DNA of 6,475 bases from Bacteroidota bacterium (GCA_008501835.1 QQUB01000574.1:1-6475); one strand, 5' to 3'; positions 1-6,317 are shown, counted from the first letter of the stretch. The notes: a model not told the origin generated them from the letters alone. Translations and numbers: made by a program.

Positions 1-3000
1 TATTTCTGCGATGTACACGAATTCGAACTGCCAAATACCAGCCAGGGATTGGCAGGTTTCCATGATTATGACCAGGACGGTAACTACGACCCTGTACAGA
101 GTGATTACCCGATCATTGAGATCCGTGGTTGTCCGGACATCTATTATGGTGATGAGATGATCTTTTGGATCTATAACGATTCCGGTAACTCTCACGCAGA
201 ATCCGGATCTCCGCTGAAAATTAAAATGGAGGTTCAGGTACAGACATTTGCCTATTCTACAAGTGACGAGATCAACAACATGACCTTCCAGAGGTACAAA
301 CTGATCAACCGTGCGATTACAAGTATCGACAGTACCTACTTCGCCTGGTGGGTTGACCCAGACCTCGGATGTTATACGGATGACTACGTAGGTTGTGATG
401 TAGAGCGTAGTCTTGCTTATGTATACAACGAAGATGCAGTGGATGGTACTACAGGTTGTAACTGTGACCAGGGTGTACCAACTTACTGTGAGGAAGTTCC
501 AATCCTTGGTGTGGATTATTTCCGCGGGCCTTTGGATGAAAATGGAGAGGAGCTCGGAATGTCTTCCTTTACCTATTATAATAATGGTAGTGTAGGTTCA
601 CCAGAACCTGGTACTACAGACCCTGCAAATGAGACGGAATATTATAACTATATGTCCGGTTCATGGAGAGATGGATCTTCTTTCCAGGTAGGAGGAAATG
701 GTTACCAGCAAGGTACAGAAGATGTTGATTTTGCCTTTATCGATGCACCTGATGATGAGAACGGATGGTCCATGTGTACAGAAGACCTTCCATTTGGTGA
801 CCGTCGTACTGTTCAGGCTTCAGGACCTTTCCGTCTTGATCCGGGAGCGGTTAACGAGTTGATCGTAGGTGCTGTTTGGGTAGCTGATCAGCCGTATCCA
901 TGCCCTAGCATCCGTAAATTGCAGGAAGCTGATGATATCGCACAGAAGTTGTTTGATGAGTGTTTCAACATTCCTAACGGACCTGATGCACCGGATGTGG
1001 ATTTCATCGAGCTTGATCGTGAAGTGATTGCAGTCCTGACCAATAATGCACCTTCCAACAATATTAACGAGGAATATGCAGGTACAGGTCTTGATATTCC
1101 TGCCGGAACAATAGATAGTCTTTATTACTTCGAAGGGTACCGTATTTTCCAGGTGGCTAACCAGGATATCGACCTTTCTGCTGATAACCGTAATGATCCG
1201 GAAAAGGTACGTATCGTAGCTGAGGTTGACATCAAGAATGGTATCGGAAAATTGTTCAACTGGAAAGCATTGGACGAAGAAGACAGACCAACTGAGGAGG
1301 AATTCTTTATACCTGAAATGCAGGTGGAAGGACAGGATCAGGGAATCCGTCATACCTTTAGAATTACCGAAGATCAGTTTGCTGCCGGCCAGGATGTTCA
1401 ATTGATCAATCACAAGAAATATTACTTTATCGCTGTAGCTTATGCCTTTAATGAGTATGAGCCGTTCGATCCTGAAACTCAGGTTGGACAGAAGAAACCA
1501 TATTTCGAAGGCCGTAAGAATATCGGACCTAACCAGGATGGAAAGCCTTATACCGTTATCCCTCGTCCTATTGTTGACAGACAATTGAATGCAGCCTATG
1601 GCGATGGAGCGATCATTACAAGAATTGATGGGGTAGGAACAGCAAGAAACTTCCTCGACCTTTCTGATGAGACAAGAGCAGCCATTGAAGAAGGATTCGC
1701 TTCAGGTACTCCTGTACACGAACTTACTTATCGTCCGGGTCGCGGACCTATTGATATCCTCGTTTACAATCCACTGGATGTTAAAGACGGAGAATTTGAG
1801 TTGACTTTTGTTGATGAGAACATGGGTAACGATCAATTGGATAATAATACTTATTGGCTATTGAAGAATCTCAGTGATCCTTCCAGCCCAGAGGTTTTGT
1901 CTGATACGACGATTTCCAAGCTCAATGAACAGATCGTTAGTGAATTTGGCTTCAGTATTGCTATTGGCCAGGTGGCTGATGCAGGTACAGAGCCCCTGGA
2001 AGACCCAACCAACGGGTTTATCGGTTATGAAGAGGAGTATGCTAAAGGAGAAGAAGCAACAGCCTGGTTGTCTGGAATTCCAGATAATTATCTTCCTGAA
2101 ATTACTGCATTGGAGGAAGTGCTGTTCGACTTTGTGAAGACCAATCCCGGACAGCCGTTTGACTTCCTGGACCCTGAAGCTGTTTACAATAATATTGGTC
2201 CTGGATACTTTGTACCTTATTACTTGTGTGACTGGGAAGGCGGAGAAGGACTTCTCCAGGAGGTAATTACACCAGCATGGACCAATAACGGAAATGCGAA
2301 TTCAGTGGCCCATGGCCAGACAGATCTTGATGAGATCAATAACATAGATATCGTATTCACATCCAATAAAGCACTGTGGAGCCGTTGTGCTATTGTGGAG
2401 TCTGCCAATAAATGGGTGACTGCTGCAGGTGTACCAACGGAAGGAGATGTTGAACATTTTGACCTTAGAAGAGCACCTAGTGTTACTAAGGACGATAATG
2501 ACGGCGACGGATTGCCAGATGTAGATCCTAACCCGGAAGTTGAGATCGGAATGGGATGGTTCCCTGGATATGCTGTTGATGTTGAGACCGGACAGCGTTT
2601 GAATATCTTCTTTGGAGAGAATTCCATCTATGATGGTACATTGTACCCTGATGCGTTCTCAGAAACTCCTAGAGGACGTGATATGATGTTCAACCCATCA
2701 TCACAGGTATTCCTGAATACCGGAGTATTTGGTGAGCCTTTCAGCTTTAACTACTACCTCGGTGGACAGCACTTTATTTATGTGACCAAGCAGCCTTATG
2801 ATGGATGTTTTGAAATTGCTGACCGCTTACATCCGGATGCAGGTTCTGCATTTAAGAAAGTGAACGCCGTTAGAGAGATCACCTGGACAGGTTTGATCAT
2901 GCCTTTGGCCGGACAACAATTCCTTTCTTATGGTGATGGTTTGGTTCCTGAGGACCTGACTGTTAAACTGCGTGCAAATAATCCTTATGAAGTAGAGGTA

Positions 3001-3450
3001 GGAACCGGTGATTACAACGGTTACCCAACATACAGATTTAAACTGGATGGATTGCAGGCAAGTGATTTGGATGAGGATGGTGTTGAATCAGCATTGGATA
3101 TGATCAATGTAGTTCCAAATCCATATTACGGGTTCTCGGATTATGAGACCAGCCAGTTTACCACTACAGTTAAGATCACTAACTTGCCGGCTAAGTGTAC
3201 GGTTACGATCTATTCATTAGATGGTAAGTTTATTCGTCAGTACGAAAGAGATGAGTTAGGTACAACACCTAAGGGATCTGCTATTGAGTTGAACCAGGTA
3301 CTTCCTGATCTGGAGTGGGACCTGAAGAACAACAGAAGCATCCCAATCGCGAGTGGAGTCTACCTGATACATGTACAGGCCGATGGACTTGGAGAAAGAA
3401 CGCTCAAGTGGTTCGGTGTTAACAGACAATTTGACCCATCAGGGTTATAA
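1..3450 (+). CDS. Large secreted T9SS-type surface protein, 5' end outside the window
   Basis: The reading frame is open from base 1 to the TAA at 3448-3450, giving 1149 visible codons; the true start lies upstream. The TTG at 49 is only an internal codon. Visible blocks, numbered by codon from base 1: a DxDxDGxxD loop at 22-30; DLGCYTDDYVGCD at 121-133; GAVWV..YPCPS..ADDIAQ..FDECF at about 290-321; a fibronectin-III-like stretch with PDAPD at 328-332 and FEGYRIFQ at 377-384; KKYYFIAVAYAF at 472-483; a second DxDxDGxxD loop at 832-840; and a third such loop at 1022-1030. From 1034 a C-terminal domain begins with VVPNPYYG and runs through VTIYSLDGKFIRQY and IPIASGVYLIHV, the pattern of T9SS type A sorting or FlgD-like Ig domains. 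Scattered cysteines fit an exported, disulphide-bonded protein. I recognise the general family in Bacteroidota but no specific function. The PorV/PorQ-type barrel gene follows on the same strand, so a role as cell-surface or secreted T9SS cargo is inferred. Confidence 0.85.
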   Translation, partial: YFCDVHEFELPNTSQGLAGFHDYDQDGNYDPVQSDYPIIEIRGCPDIYYGDEMIFWIYNDSGNSHAESGSPLKIKMEVQVQTFAYSTSDEINNMTFQRYKLINRAITSIDSTYFAWWVDPDLGCYTDDYVGCDVERSLAYVYNEDAVDGTTGCNCDQGVPTYCEEVPILGVDYFRGPLDENGEELGMSSFTYYNNGSVGSPEPGTTDPANETEYYNYMSGSWRDGSSFQVGGNGYQQGTEDVDFAFIDAPDDENGWSMCTEDLPFGDRRTVQASGPFRLDPGAVNELIVGAVWVADQPYPCPSIRKLQEADDIAQKLFDECFNIPNGPDAPDVDFIELDREVIAVLTNNAPSNNINEEYAGTGLDIPAGTIDSLYYFEGYRIFQVANQDIDLSADNRNDPEKVRIVAEVDIKNGIGKLFNWKALDEEDRPTEEEFFIPEMQVEGQDQGIRHTFRITEDQFAAGQDVQLINHKKYYFIAVAYAFNEYEPFDPETQVGQKKPYFEGRKNIGPNQDGKPYTVIPRPIVDRQLNAAYGDGAIITRIDGVGTARNFLDLSDETRAAIEEGFASGTPVHELTYRPGRGPIDILVYNPLDVKDGEFELTFVDENMGNDQLDNNTYWLLKNLSDPSSPEVLSDTTISKLNEQIVSEFGFSIAIGQVADAGTEPLEDPTNGFIGYEEEYAKGEEATAWLSGIPDNYLPEITALEEVLFDFVKTNPGQPFDFLDPEAVYNNIGPGYFVPYYLCDWEGGEGLLQEVITPAWTNNGNANSVAHGQTDLDEINNIDIVFTSNKALWSRCAIVESANKWVTAAGVPTEGDVEHFDLRRAPSVTKDDNDGDGLPDVDPNPEVEIGMGWFPGYAVDVETGQRLNIFFGENSIYDGTLYPDAFSETPRGRDMMFNPSSQVFLNTGVFGEPFSFNYYLGGQHFIYVTKQPYDGCFEIADRLHPDAGSAFKKVNAVREITWTGLIMPLAGQQFLSYGDGLVPEDLTVKLRANNPYEVEVGTGDYNGYPTYRFKLDGLQASDLDEDGVESALDMINVVPNPYYGFSDYETSQFTTTVKITNLPAKCTVTIYSLDGKFIRQYERDELGTTPKGSAIELNQVLPDLEWDLKNNRSIPIASGVYLIHVQADGLGERTLKWFGVNRQFDPSGL

Positions 3451-3471
3451 AATATCAACGACTTTGGGTTG

Positions 3472-3542
3472 TGAAGAAATTCGGTTTTTCTGAAACATAT
3501 TCGGAAACAAATTATCCGGGGCTGAAAAATCGAATTTCTTCA
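3472..3542. repeat. 19-bp imperfect inverted repeat between the surface-protein and barrel genes
   Basis: The arm at 3472-3490 (TGAAGAAATTCGGTTTTTC) pairs along its whole length with 3524-3542; the only irregularity is one G-T pair (3484 with 3530). The 33-nt loop can form a smaller stem, CGGA at 3502-3505 with TCCG at 3515-3518. It starts 22 nt after the stop codon. No T tract follows the right arm, so it does not look like a standard intrinsic terminator. It may be an mRNA 3'-end stabiliser, a processing site, or a remnant of a small palindromic element. The pairing is seen directly; the role is unknown. Confidence 0.7.
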
Positions 3543-3572
3543 TCCTTGATTTCAAAATGGTGAAATGTTCGG

Positions 3573-3627
3573 AAATTTTCAAACAGCCCAGCAGTCGGTT
3601 TTTTAAAATTTGGACTTGATAAAAGTC
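3573..3627 (+). promoter_or_regulatory. Dyad-rich leader or promoter region of the PorV/PorQ-family gene
   Basis: Two further inverted repeats precede the start codon. AAATTTTCAAA at 3573-3583 pairs with TTTTTTAAAATTT around 3601-3611, with one C-T mismatch. GACTT at 3613-3617 pairs with AAGTC at 3623-3627 across a 5-nt loop. The best -7-like string is AAAATTTG at 3605-3612, one base off the Bacteroidota TAnnTTTG consensus, and it has no good -33 TTG at the expected distance. The 10-mer TTTCAAACAG occurs at 3577-3586 and again at 3638-3647, directly before the ATG. Promoter function is a weak inference; the dyads are seen directly. Confidence 0.35.
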
Positions 3628-3647
3628 TAATTAAAGGTTTCAAACAG

Positions 3648-4700
3648 ATGAATAAAAAGATATACTCAATCATTTTCCTTTTGGTTTTTGGAGGAATGGC
3701 TTTGCAGGTACATGCCGGTAACCCTGACCGTCAGGGGGAAGCAGGTGCTTACGAATTGCTGATGATTCCTTACGCCAGGACAGCCGGATTGCATGCAATG
3801 ACTACGGCCAATGTGTCGGGAGTAGAGTCTATTCGTATCAACCCTGCCGGTTTGTCAAGGATCAATTCAACTGAAATTTCTTTCAGTAATGCGGTTTACC
3901 TCAGCGGTACCGGAATAAATATGAATGCTTTTGGTGTAGCCAGAAAGGTTGGAGAAAACGGTGCAATCGGTATGAGTCTGATGGCGCTGGATTTTGGCGA
4001 TATTCCTGTGACTACAACGGATCAGCCGGAAGGTACAGGTACGACCTTCTCTCCCAGTTTTTTCAACATTGGTCTTTCCTATGCCCATACTTTTGAAAAT
4101 AAAGTTACGGTAGGTATTACCCTCAGAGGAGTTTCCGAATCTACAGCTGATATTAATGCATTTGCATTTGCTGTTGATGCAGGGGTACAGTATGTTACTG
4201 GAGAGAATGACAATTTCAAATTTGGTATCTCACTTAGAAATGTAGGTGGTAAAATGCGTTTCTCCGGTGAAGGTCTCAATGACCTGACGGATGTTGACGG
4301 AGGATACCAGATTACCCTTTCACAGCGTTCTGCGGGTTATGAATTGCCTTCAATGCTGAATATTGGAATGTCTTATGATTTTCTGCTTGGTGGTACTGCG
4401 AGATTGACTGCAGTTGGTAACTTTACTTCCAACTCTTTCTCACAGGATCAACTTGGAGGAGGACTTGAATTTTCACTTAAGGAACTTTTCATGCTGCGTG
4501 CGGGATACCGTTACGAGTTCAAGAGCGGAAGTCCAAGTGAAGCTGAACGTCCATTGTATACAGGTTTGAGTGCCGGTGCCAGTGTTGCACTGCCTTTGAG
4601 CAAAGAGAAAAAGAATACCAAAGTAAGCATCGATTACGCTTACAGACACACGAAAATATTTAACGGCACCCACAATATTGGCGTGCGTTTCAATATGTAG
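3648..4700 (+). CDS. PorV/PorQ-family outer-membrane beta-barrel protein
   Basis: A complete 350-aa protein. Residues 1-23 form a signal peptide: KK near the N-terminus, hydrophobic core IIFLLVFGGMAL, and a Val-His-Ala signal peptidase I site at 21-23. The mature N-terminus continues GNPDRQGEAGAYELLMIPYARTAG, then VESIRINPAGL at 59-69, the characteristic NPAGL-type motif of the PorV/PorQ (UPF0164-like) family. The rest is alternating, glycine-rich amphipathic strands such as GAIGMSLMALDFG, FNIGLSYAH, KFGISLRNVGG, LNIGMSYDF and MLRAGYRYEF. It ends in strand HNIGVRFNM, as expected for an outer-membrane barrel. PorV proper is the T9SS shuttle that carries cargo to the attachment machinery. This protein has the shared family layout but not the exact PorV signature known to me, so I call it a family member and not porV itself. 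It probably serves the surface protein encoded 197 bp upstream. An intrinsic terminator follows. Confidence 0.85.
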   Translation: MNKKIYSIIFLLVFGGMALQVHAGNPDRQGEAGAYELLMIPYARTAGLHAMTTANVSGVESIRINPAGLSRINSTEISFSNAVYLSGTGINMNAFGVARKVGENGAIGMSLMALDFGDIPVTTTDQPEGTGTTFSPSFFNIGLSYAHTFENKVTVGITLRGVSESTADINAFAFAVDAGVQYVTGENDNFKFGISLRNVGGKMRFSGEGLNDLTDVDGGYQITLSQRSAGYELPSMLNIGMSYDFLLGGTARLTAVGNFTSNSFSQDQLGGGLEFSLKELFMLRAGYRYEFKSGSPSEAERPLYTGLSAGASVALPLSKEKKNTKVSIDYAYRHTKIFNGTHNIGVRFNM

Positions 4701-4724
4701 ATGCTATAAAAAAAACATCTACAT
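4695..4724 (+). repeat. 9-bp hairpin overlapping the stop codon of the barrel gene
   Basis: ATGTAGATG at 4695-4703 pairs perfectly with CATCTACAT at 4716-4724. The 12-nt loop contains eight consecutive A residues (4708-4715). The TAG stop (4698-4700) lies inside the left arm. A single base separates this hairpin from the terminator stem, so the transcript would end in two tandem hairpins. Function is unknown; it may only add 3'-end stability. Confidence 0.6.
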
Positions 4725-4725
4725 C

Positions 4726-4767
4726 ATCCCGAATTTTGACATATGTCAAGATTCGGGATTTTTTTTT
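4726..4767 (+). terminator. Rho-independent terminator of the PorV/PorQ-family gene
   Basis: ATCCCGAATTTTGAC at 4726-4740 pairs with GTCAAGATTCGGGAT at 4745-4759, a 15-bp stem with one G-T pair and an ATAT loop. A run of nine T residues (4759-4767) follows directly. It lies 25 nt after the stop codon. This is the clearest terminator in the window and separates the surface-protein region from the gre region. Confidence 0.93.
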
Positions 4768-5059
4768 GAGGCTTCCTGACGGTGGCCATCATATATTAAA
4801 TGGGGAAAAATAATCATTAATCCAACCGGATCTTAAAAACTGATCGCGCTTTTTGATCCTGACCGCTTTTCTAAGGCAAGTTCTTTGTCCGAATTATCTG
4901 AATGTTAGGGAGTTATAATGCCTCTTTCAAACCTGAATACCACTCATTTAGAATATAAGTTATTTTACAAACCTCGATTCAAAATTTATTTTGTTTTCAA
5001 GGTGTTTTGGACGTCGTATTTTTAATAAAATTTGGAAAACATACATAAAAAAGAAGCAG
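4768..5059. other. Intergenic stretch without a convincing gene
   Basis: About 290 bases between the barrel-gene terminator and the candidate promoter of the short gre gene. No RNA gene, insertion sequence or repeat array is apparent. A weak inverted repeat places GGATC (4828-4832) and AAAAA (4835-4839) opposite TTTTTGATCC (4850-4859) with a 2-nt bulge. A 35-codon open frame at 4918-5025 has AGGGAG six bases before its ATG but no recognisable protein character (see rejected items). Confidence 0.6.
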
Positions 5060-5067
5060 TAATTTTG
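5031..5067 (+). promoter_or_regulatory. Candidate promoter of the short gre paralogue
   Basis: TAATTTTG at 5060-5067 matches the Bacteroidota -7 element TAnnTTTG exactly. The nearest upstream TTTG (5031-5034) lies 25 nt away, longer than the usual spacing of about 19-21, so the -33 part is poor. If used, transcription would start near 5072 and leave a leader of about 110 nt that contains the inverted repeat at 5099-5134. Confidence 0.45.
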
Positions 5068-5098
5068 TTTCAGTAAGAAAAAAAGACGCAGATAAGAA

Positions 5099-5134
5099 AG
5101 GTCATTTGTTAACCGGTTAAGGTCCAAATGACCT
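5099..5134 (+). promoter_or_regulatory. Perfect 10-bp inverted repeat with nested palindrome in the short-gre leader
   Basis: AGGTCATTTG (5099-5108) pairs perfectly with CAAATGACCT (5125-5134). The 16-nt spacer contains the 12-bp palindrome TTAACCGGTTAA (5109-5120). As RNA it could fold as a 10-bp stem, a GGTC bulge (5121-5124), and a TTAA/TTAA stem closed by CCGG; the palindromic loop could also pair between two molecules. As DNA it could be an operator. No T tract follows, so it is not a terminator. It ends 47 nt before the start codon. The symmetry is seen directly; the role is not known. Confidence 0.6.
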
Positions 5135-5181
5135 AAATACCAGCGCCAATTGTTTTATATCATTAATAGAAATCTAAAATT

Positions 5182-5565
5182 ATGTCTGGAGTAAATTATT
5201 TTTCTCAAGAAGATTATGACAGCCTGTTGTCAGCTCTTGAAGCAGCAAAAGAAGCCAGAGAGAAGCTTGGAATTCAAATTAAAACTTTGGAAGCATTACT
5301 GGATAATTCAAGCGTTTTGGATAAGAGTAAAATGGACGATTCCAAAGTGTCGGTTTTATCTGAAGTAACTATTAAAAATACAGAAACAGAAGAGGAGTTG
5401 ACCTATAAGCTCGTTTTCGATAACGAAGCAGATTTAAGAAATCAGAAGATTTCCGTTACTTCTACGCTTGGAACAAACCTGGTAGGTAGTGAGGTAGGTG
5501 ATGTAGTGAATGTGAAAACACCTAGAGGTAATCTTGGATTTGAGATCCTGAGCATTAAAAACTAG
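5182..5565 (+). CDS. Short GreA paralogue lacking the coiled-coil tip
   Basis: A complete 127-aa protein. Residues 1-23 (MSGVNYFSQEDYDSLLSALE...) match the neighbouring GreA at about 13 of 23 positions. Residues 45-127 align without gaps to GreA 75-157, about 51 of 83 identical by hand, covering the FKBP-like RNA-polymerase-binding domain (SKV.VLS.VTIKN, ELTYKLV, KISVTS, TPRGN). Between them the paralogue is exactly 30 residues shorter. The hairpin tip GDLSENAEY, which carries the two acidic residues used by Gre factors to stimulate transcript cleavage, is absent. What remains can still form a shortened finger (arms about 10-28 and 31-43). The architecture resembles E. coli Rnk, a short-finger Gre relative, but the sequence closeness to the adjacent greA indicates a lineage-specific tandem duplicate. 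Inferred role: binds RNA polymerase without promoting cleavage, as a competitor or modulator of GreA. The frame is intact and conserved, so it is not a decaying pseudogene. No terminator is visible between it and the greA promoter. Confidence 0.88.
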   Translation: MSGVNYFSQEDYDSLLSALEAAKEAREKLGIQIKTLEALLDNSSVLDKSKMDDSKVSVLSEVTIKNTETEEELTYKLVFDNEADLRNQKISVTSTLGTNLVGSEVGDVVNVKTPRGNLGFEILSIKN

Positions 5566-5720
5566 TTATTTACCTGGTCGGGCTTAGAACAATTTCAGAC
5601 AGCGGGATGTTGATATTTTCCCGATATTAAAAGCAAAAGGCTACATTTGGATAGCATTAGGCATTAAGTCAATTTACCTTGTTGAAATCGTCATATTTTT
5701 ATTTCGATTCGCTAAAAACG

Positions 5721-5752
5721 GTTGATTTTACGCCTAAGATTGCTTAACTTTG
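5721..5752 (+). promoter_or_regulatory. greA promoter, Bacteroidota type
   Basis: GTTG at 5721-5724 and TAACTTTG at 5745-5752 are 20 nt apart, matching the Bacteroidota -33 TTTG / -7 TAnnTTTG pattern in sequence (one mismatch in the -33) and spacing. Transcription would begin at about 5757, just before the hairpin at 5767. The rest of the 5566-5720 gap shows no gene and no clear terminator, only a weak CGGGA/TCCCG pair. Confidence 0.7.
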
Positions 5753-5766
5753 TACTCCTAACAAGG

Positions 5767-5814
5767 CAAGGACGCTTTTTGATTCGCAGGAATCGAAAAG
5801 CGTTCTTGTTTTTT
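5767..5814 (+). terminator. Intrinsic terminator in the greA leader (probable attenuator)
   Basis: The 19-nt arms 5767-5785 (CAAGGACGCTTTTTGATTC) and 5790-5808 pair along their full length with two G-T pairs, around a GCAG tetraloop. Six T residues (5809-5814) follow directly. The structure lies after the near-consensus promoter and ends 19 nt before the greA ATG. Most transcripts from that promoter would be expected to stop here, giving an RNA of about 57 nt. It would also stop read-through from the upstream paralogue. The layout recalls the GraL leader of E. coli greA, but no homology is claimed. Alternative: it is simply the distant terminator of the paralogue gene, 202 nt after its stop, and the promoter match is coincidental. 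Confidence 0.85.
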
Positions 5815-5833
5815 AATTATATAACGATAGTTT

Positions 5834-6307
5834 ATGTCAGGAATTAATTATTTAACACAGGAAGGTTACGATAACCTCGTGGCAGAATTAGAAGAATTGA
5901 AAACCAAGGGTAGATCAGAAGCGGCTAAAGCCATTGCAGAAGCCCGTGAGAAGGGAGATCTTTCCGAGAATGCAGAGTATGATGCTGCAAAGGATGCTCA
6001 GGGGATGCTGGAGCTCAAAATTAACGAAATGGAAAAAGTACTCGCCAGTGCGCGTGTGCTCGATAAAAGTACCCTTGATACTTCCAAAGTAACGGTATTG
6101 TCCAATGTTACCATTAAAAATGTAAAGAATGGTAAGGAGCTGACCTATAAGCTGGTTTCCGAGACGGAAGCGGACCTTAAGAATAAGAAGATTTCGGTTA
6201 CCTCCCCGATGGGATCAGGCTTACTGGGCAAGGAAGTAGGAGAGATCGCCGTTGTTGAAACCCCAAGAGGGAATATGGAATTTGAAATTATGAATATTTC
6301 ACTCTAA
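5834..6307 (+). CDS. greA: Transcript cleavage / elongation factor GreA
   Basis: A complete 157-aa protein, the normal GreA length. GreA enters the RNA polymerase secondary channel and stimulates cleavage of backtracked RNA so that elongation can resume. Residues 1-74 form the antiparallel coiled coil, with the tip motif GDLSENAEYDAAKDAQG at 41-57; D42 and E45 correspond to the acidic tip residues that support cleavage. Residues 75-157 form the C-terminal FKBP-like domain (SKVTVLSNVTIKN, ELTYKLV, EADLKNKKISVTSP.GSGLLGKEVG, ETPRGN.EFEI). The ATG at 5834 gives the standard MSGINYLTQEGYDNL start; the leader is A/T-rich with no Shine-Dalgarno site, usual in this phylum. A promoter and a strong leader terminator lie directly upstream, so output probably depends on read-through. 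A shortened paralogue precedes it and a HIT-family gene follows on the same strand. Confidence 0.97.
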   Translation: MSGINYLTQEGYDNLVAELEELKTKGRSEAAKAIAEAREKGDLSENAEYDAAKDAQGMLELKINEMEKVLASARVLDKSTLDTSKVTVLSNVTIKNVKNGKELTYKLVSETEADLKNKKISVTSPMGSGLLGKEVGEIAVVETPRGNMEFEIMNISL

Positions 6308-6317
6308 GAGATTGTTC

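Noticed and set aside
49..51. TTG as the start of the large protein
   Set aside because: The frame remains open to base 1 and the upstream residues (YFCDVHEFELPNTSQG) continue the same protein style, so this is an internal codon of a gene cut by the window edge.
820..1584. Open frame of 254 codons on the minus strand
   Set aside because: It lies wholly inside the large surface-protein gene, which has coherent family motifs throughout. The minus-strand translation shows no recognisable domain and is best explained as a shadow.
2220..2627. Open frame of 135 codons on the minus strand
   Set aside because: It sits opposite the Asp/Gly-rich part of the large protein, whose codons yield Ser/Pro-rich antisense text. 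No independent start signal or domain is seen.
4828..4859. GGATC...GATCC inverted repeat as a terminator
   Set aside because: The stem is short and has a 2-nt bulge, no T tract follows the right arm, and the strong terminator at 4726-4767 already ends the upstream gene.
4918..5025. 35-codon plus-strand open frame with AGGGAG before its ATG
   Set aside because: It is A/T-rich, has no recognisable motif or signal peptide, and Bacteroidota do not rely on Shine-Dalgarno sites. Without conservation data it cannot be called a gene.
5182..5565. The short gre gene as a degraded pseudogene
   Set aside because: The frame is intact, the missing segment is an exact multiple of three, and the C-terminal domain is gap-free with mostly conservative changes. 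This fits a maintained gene.
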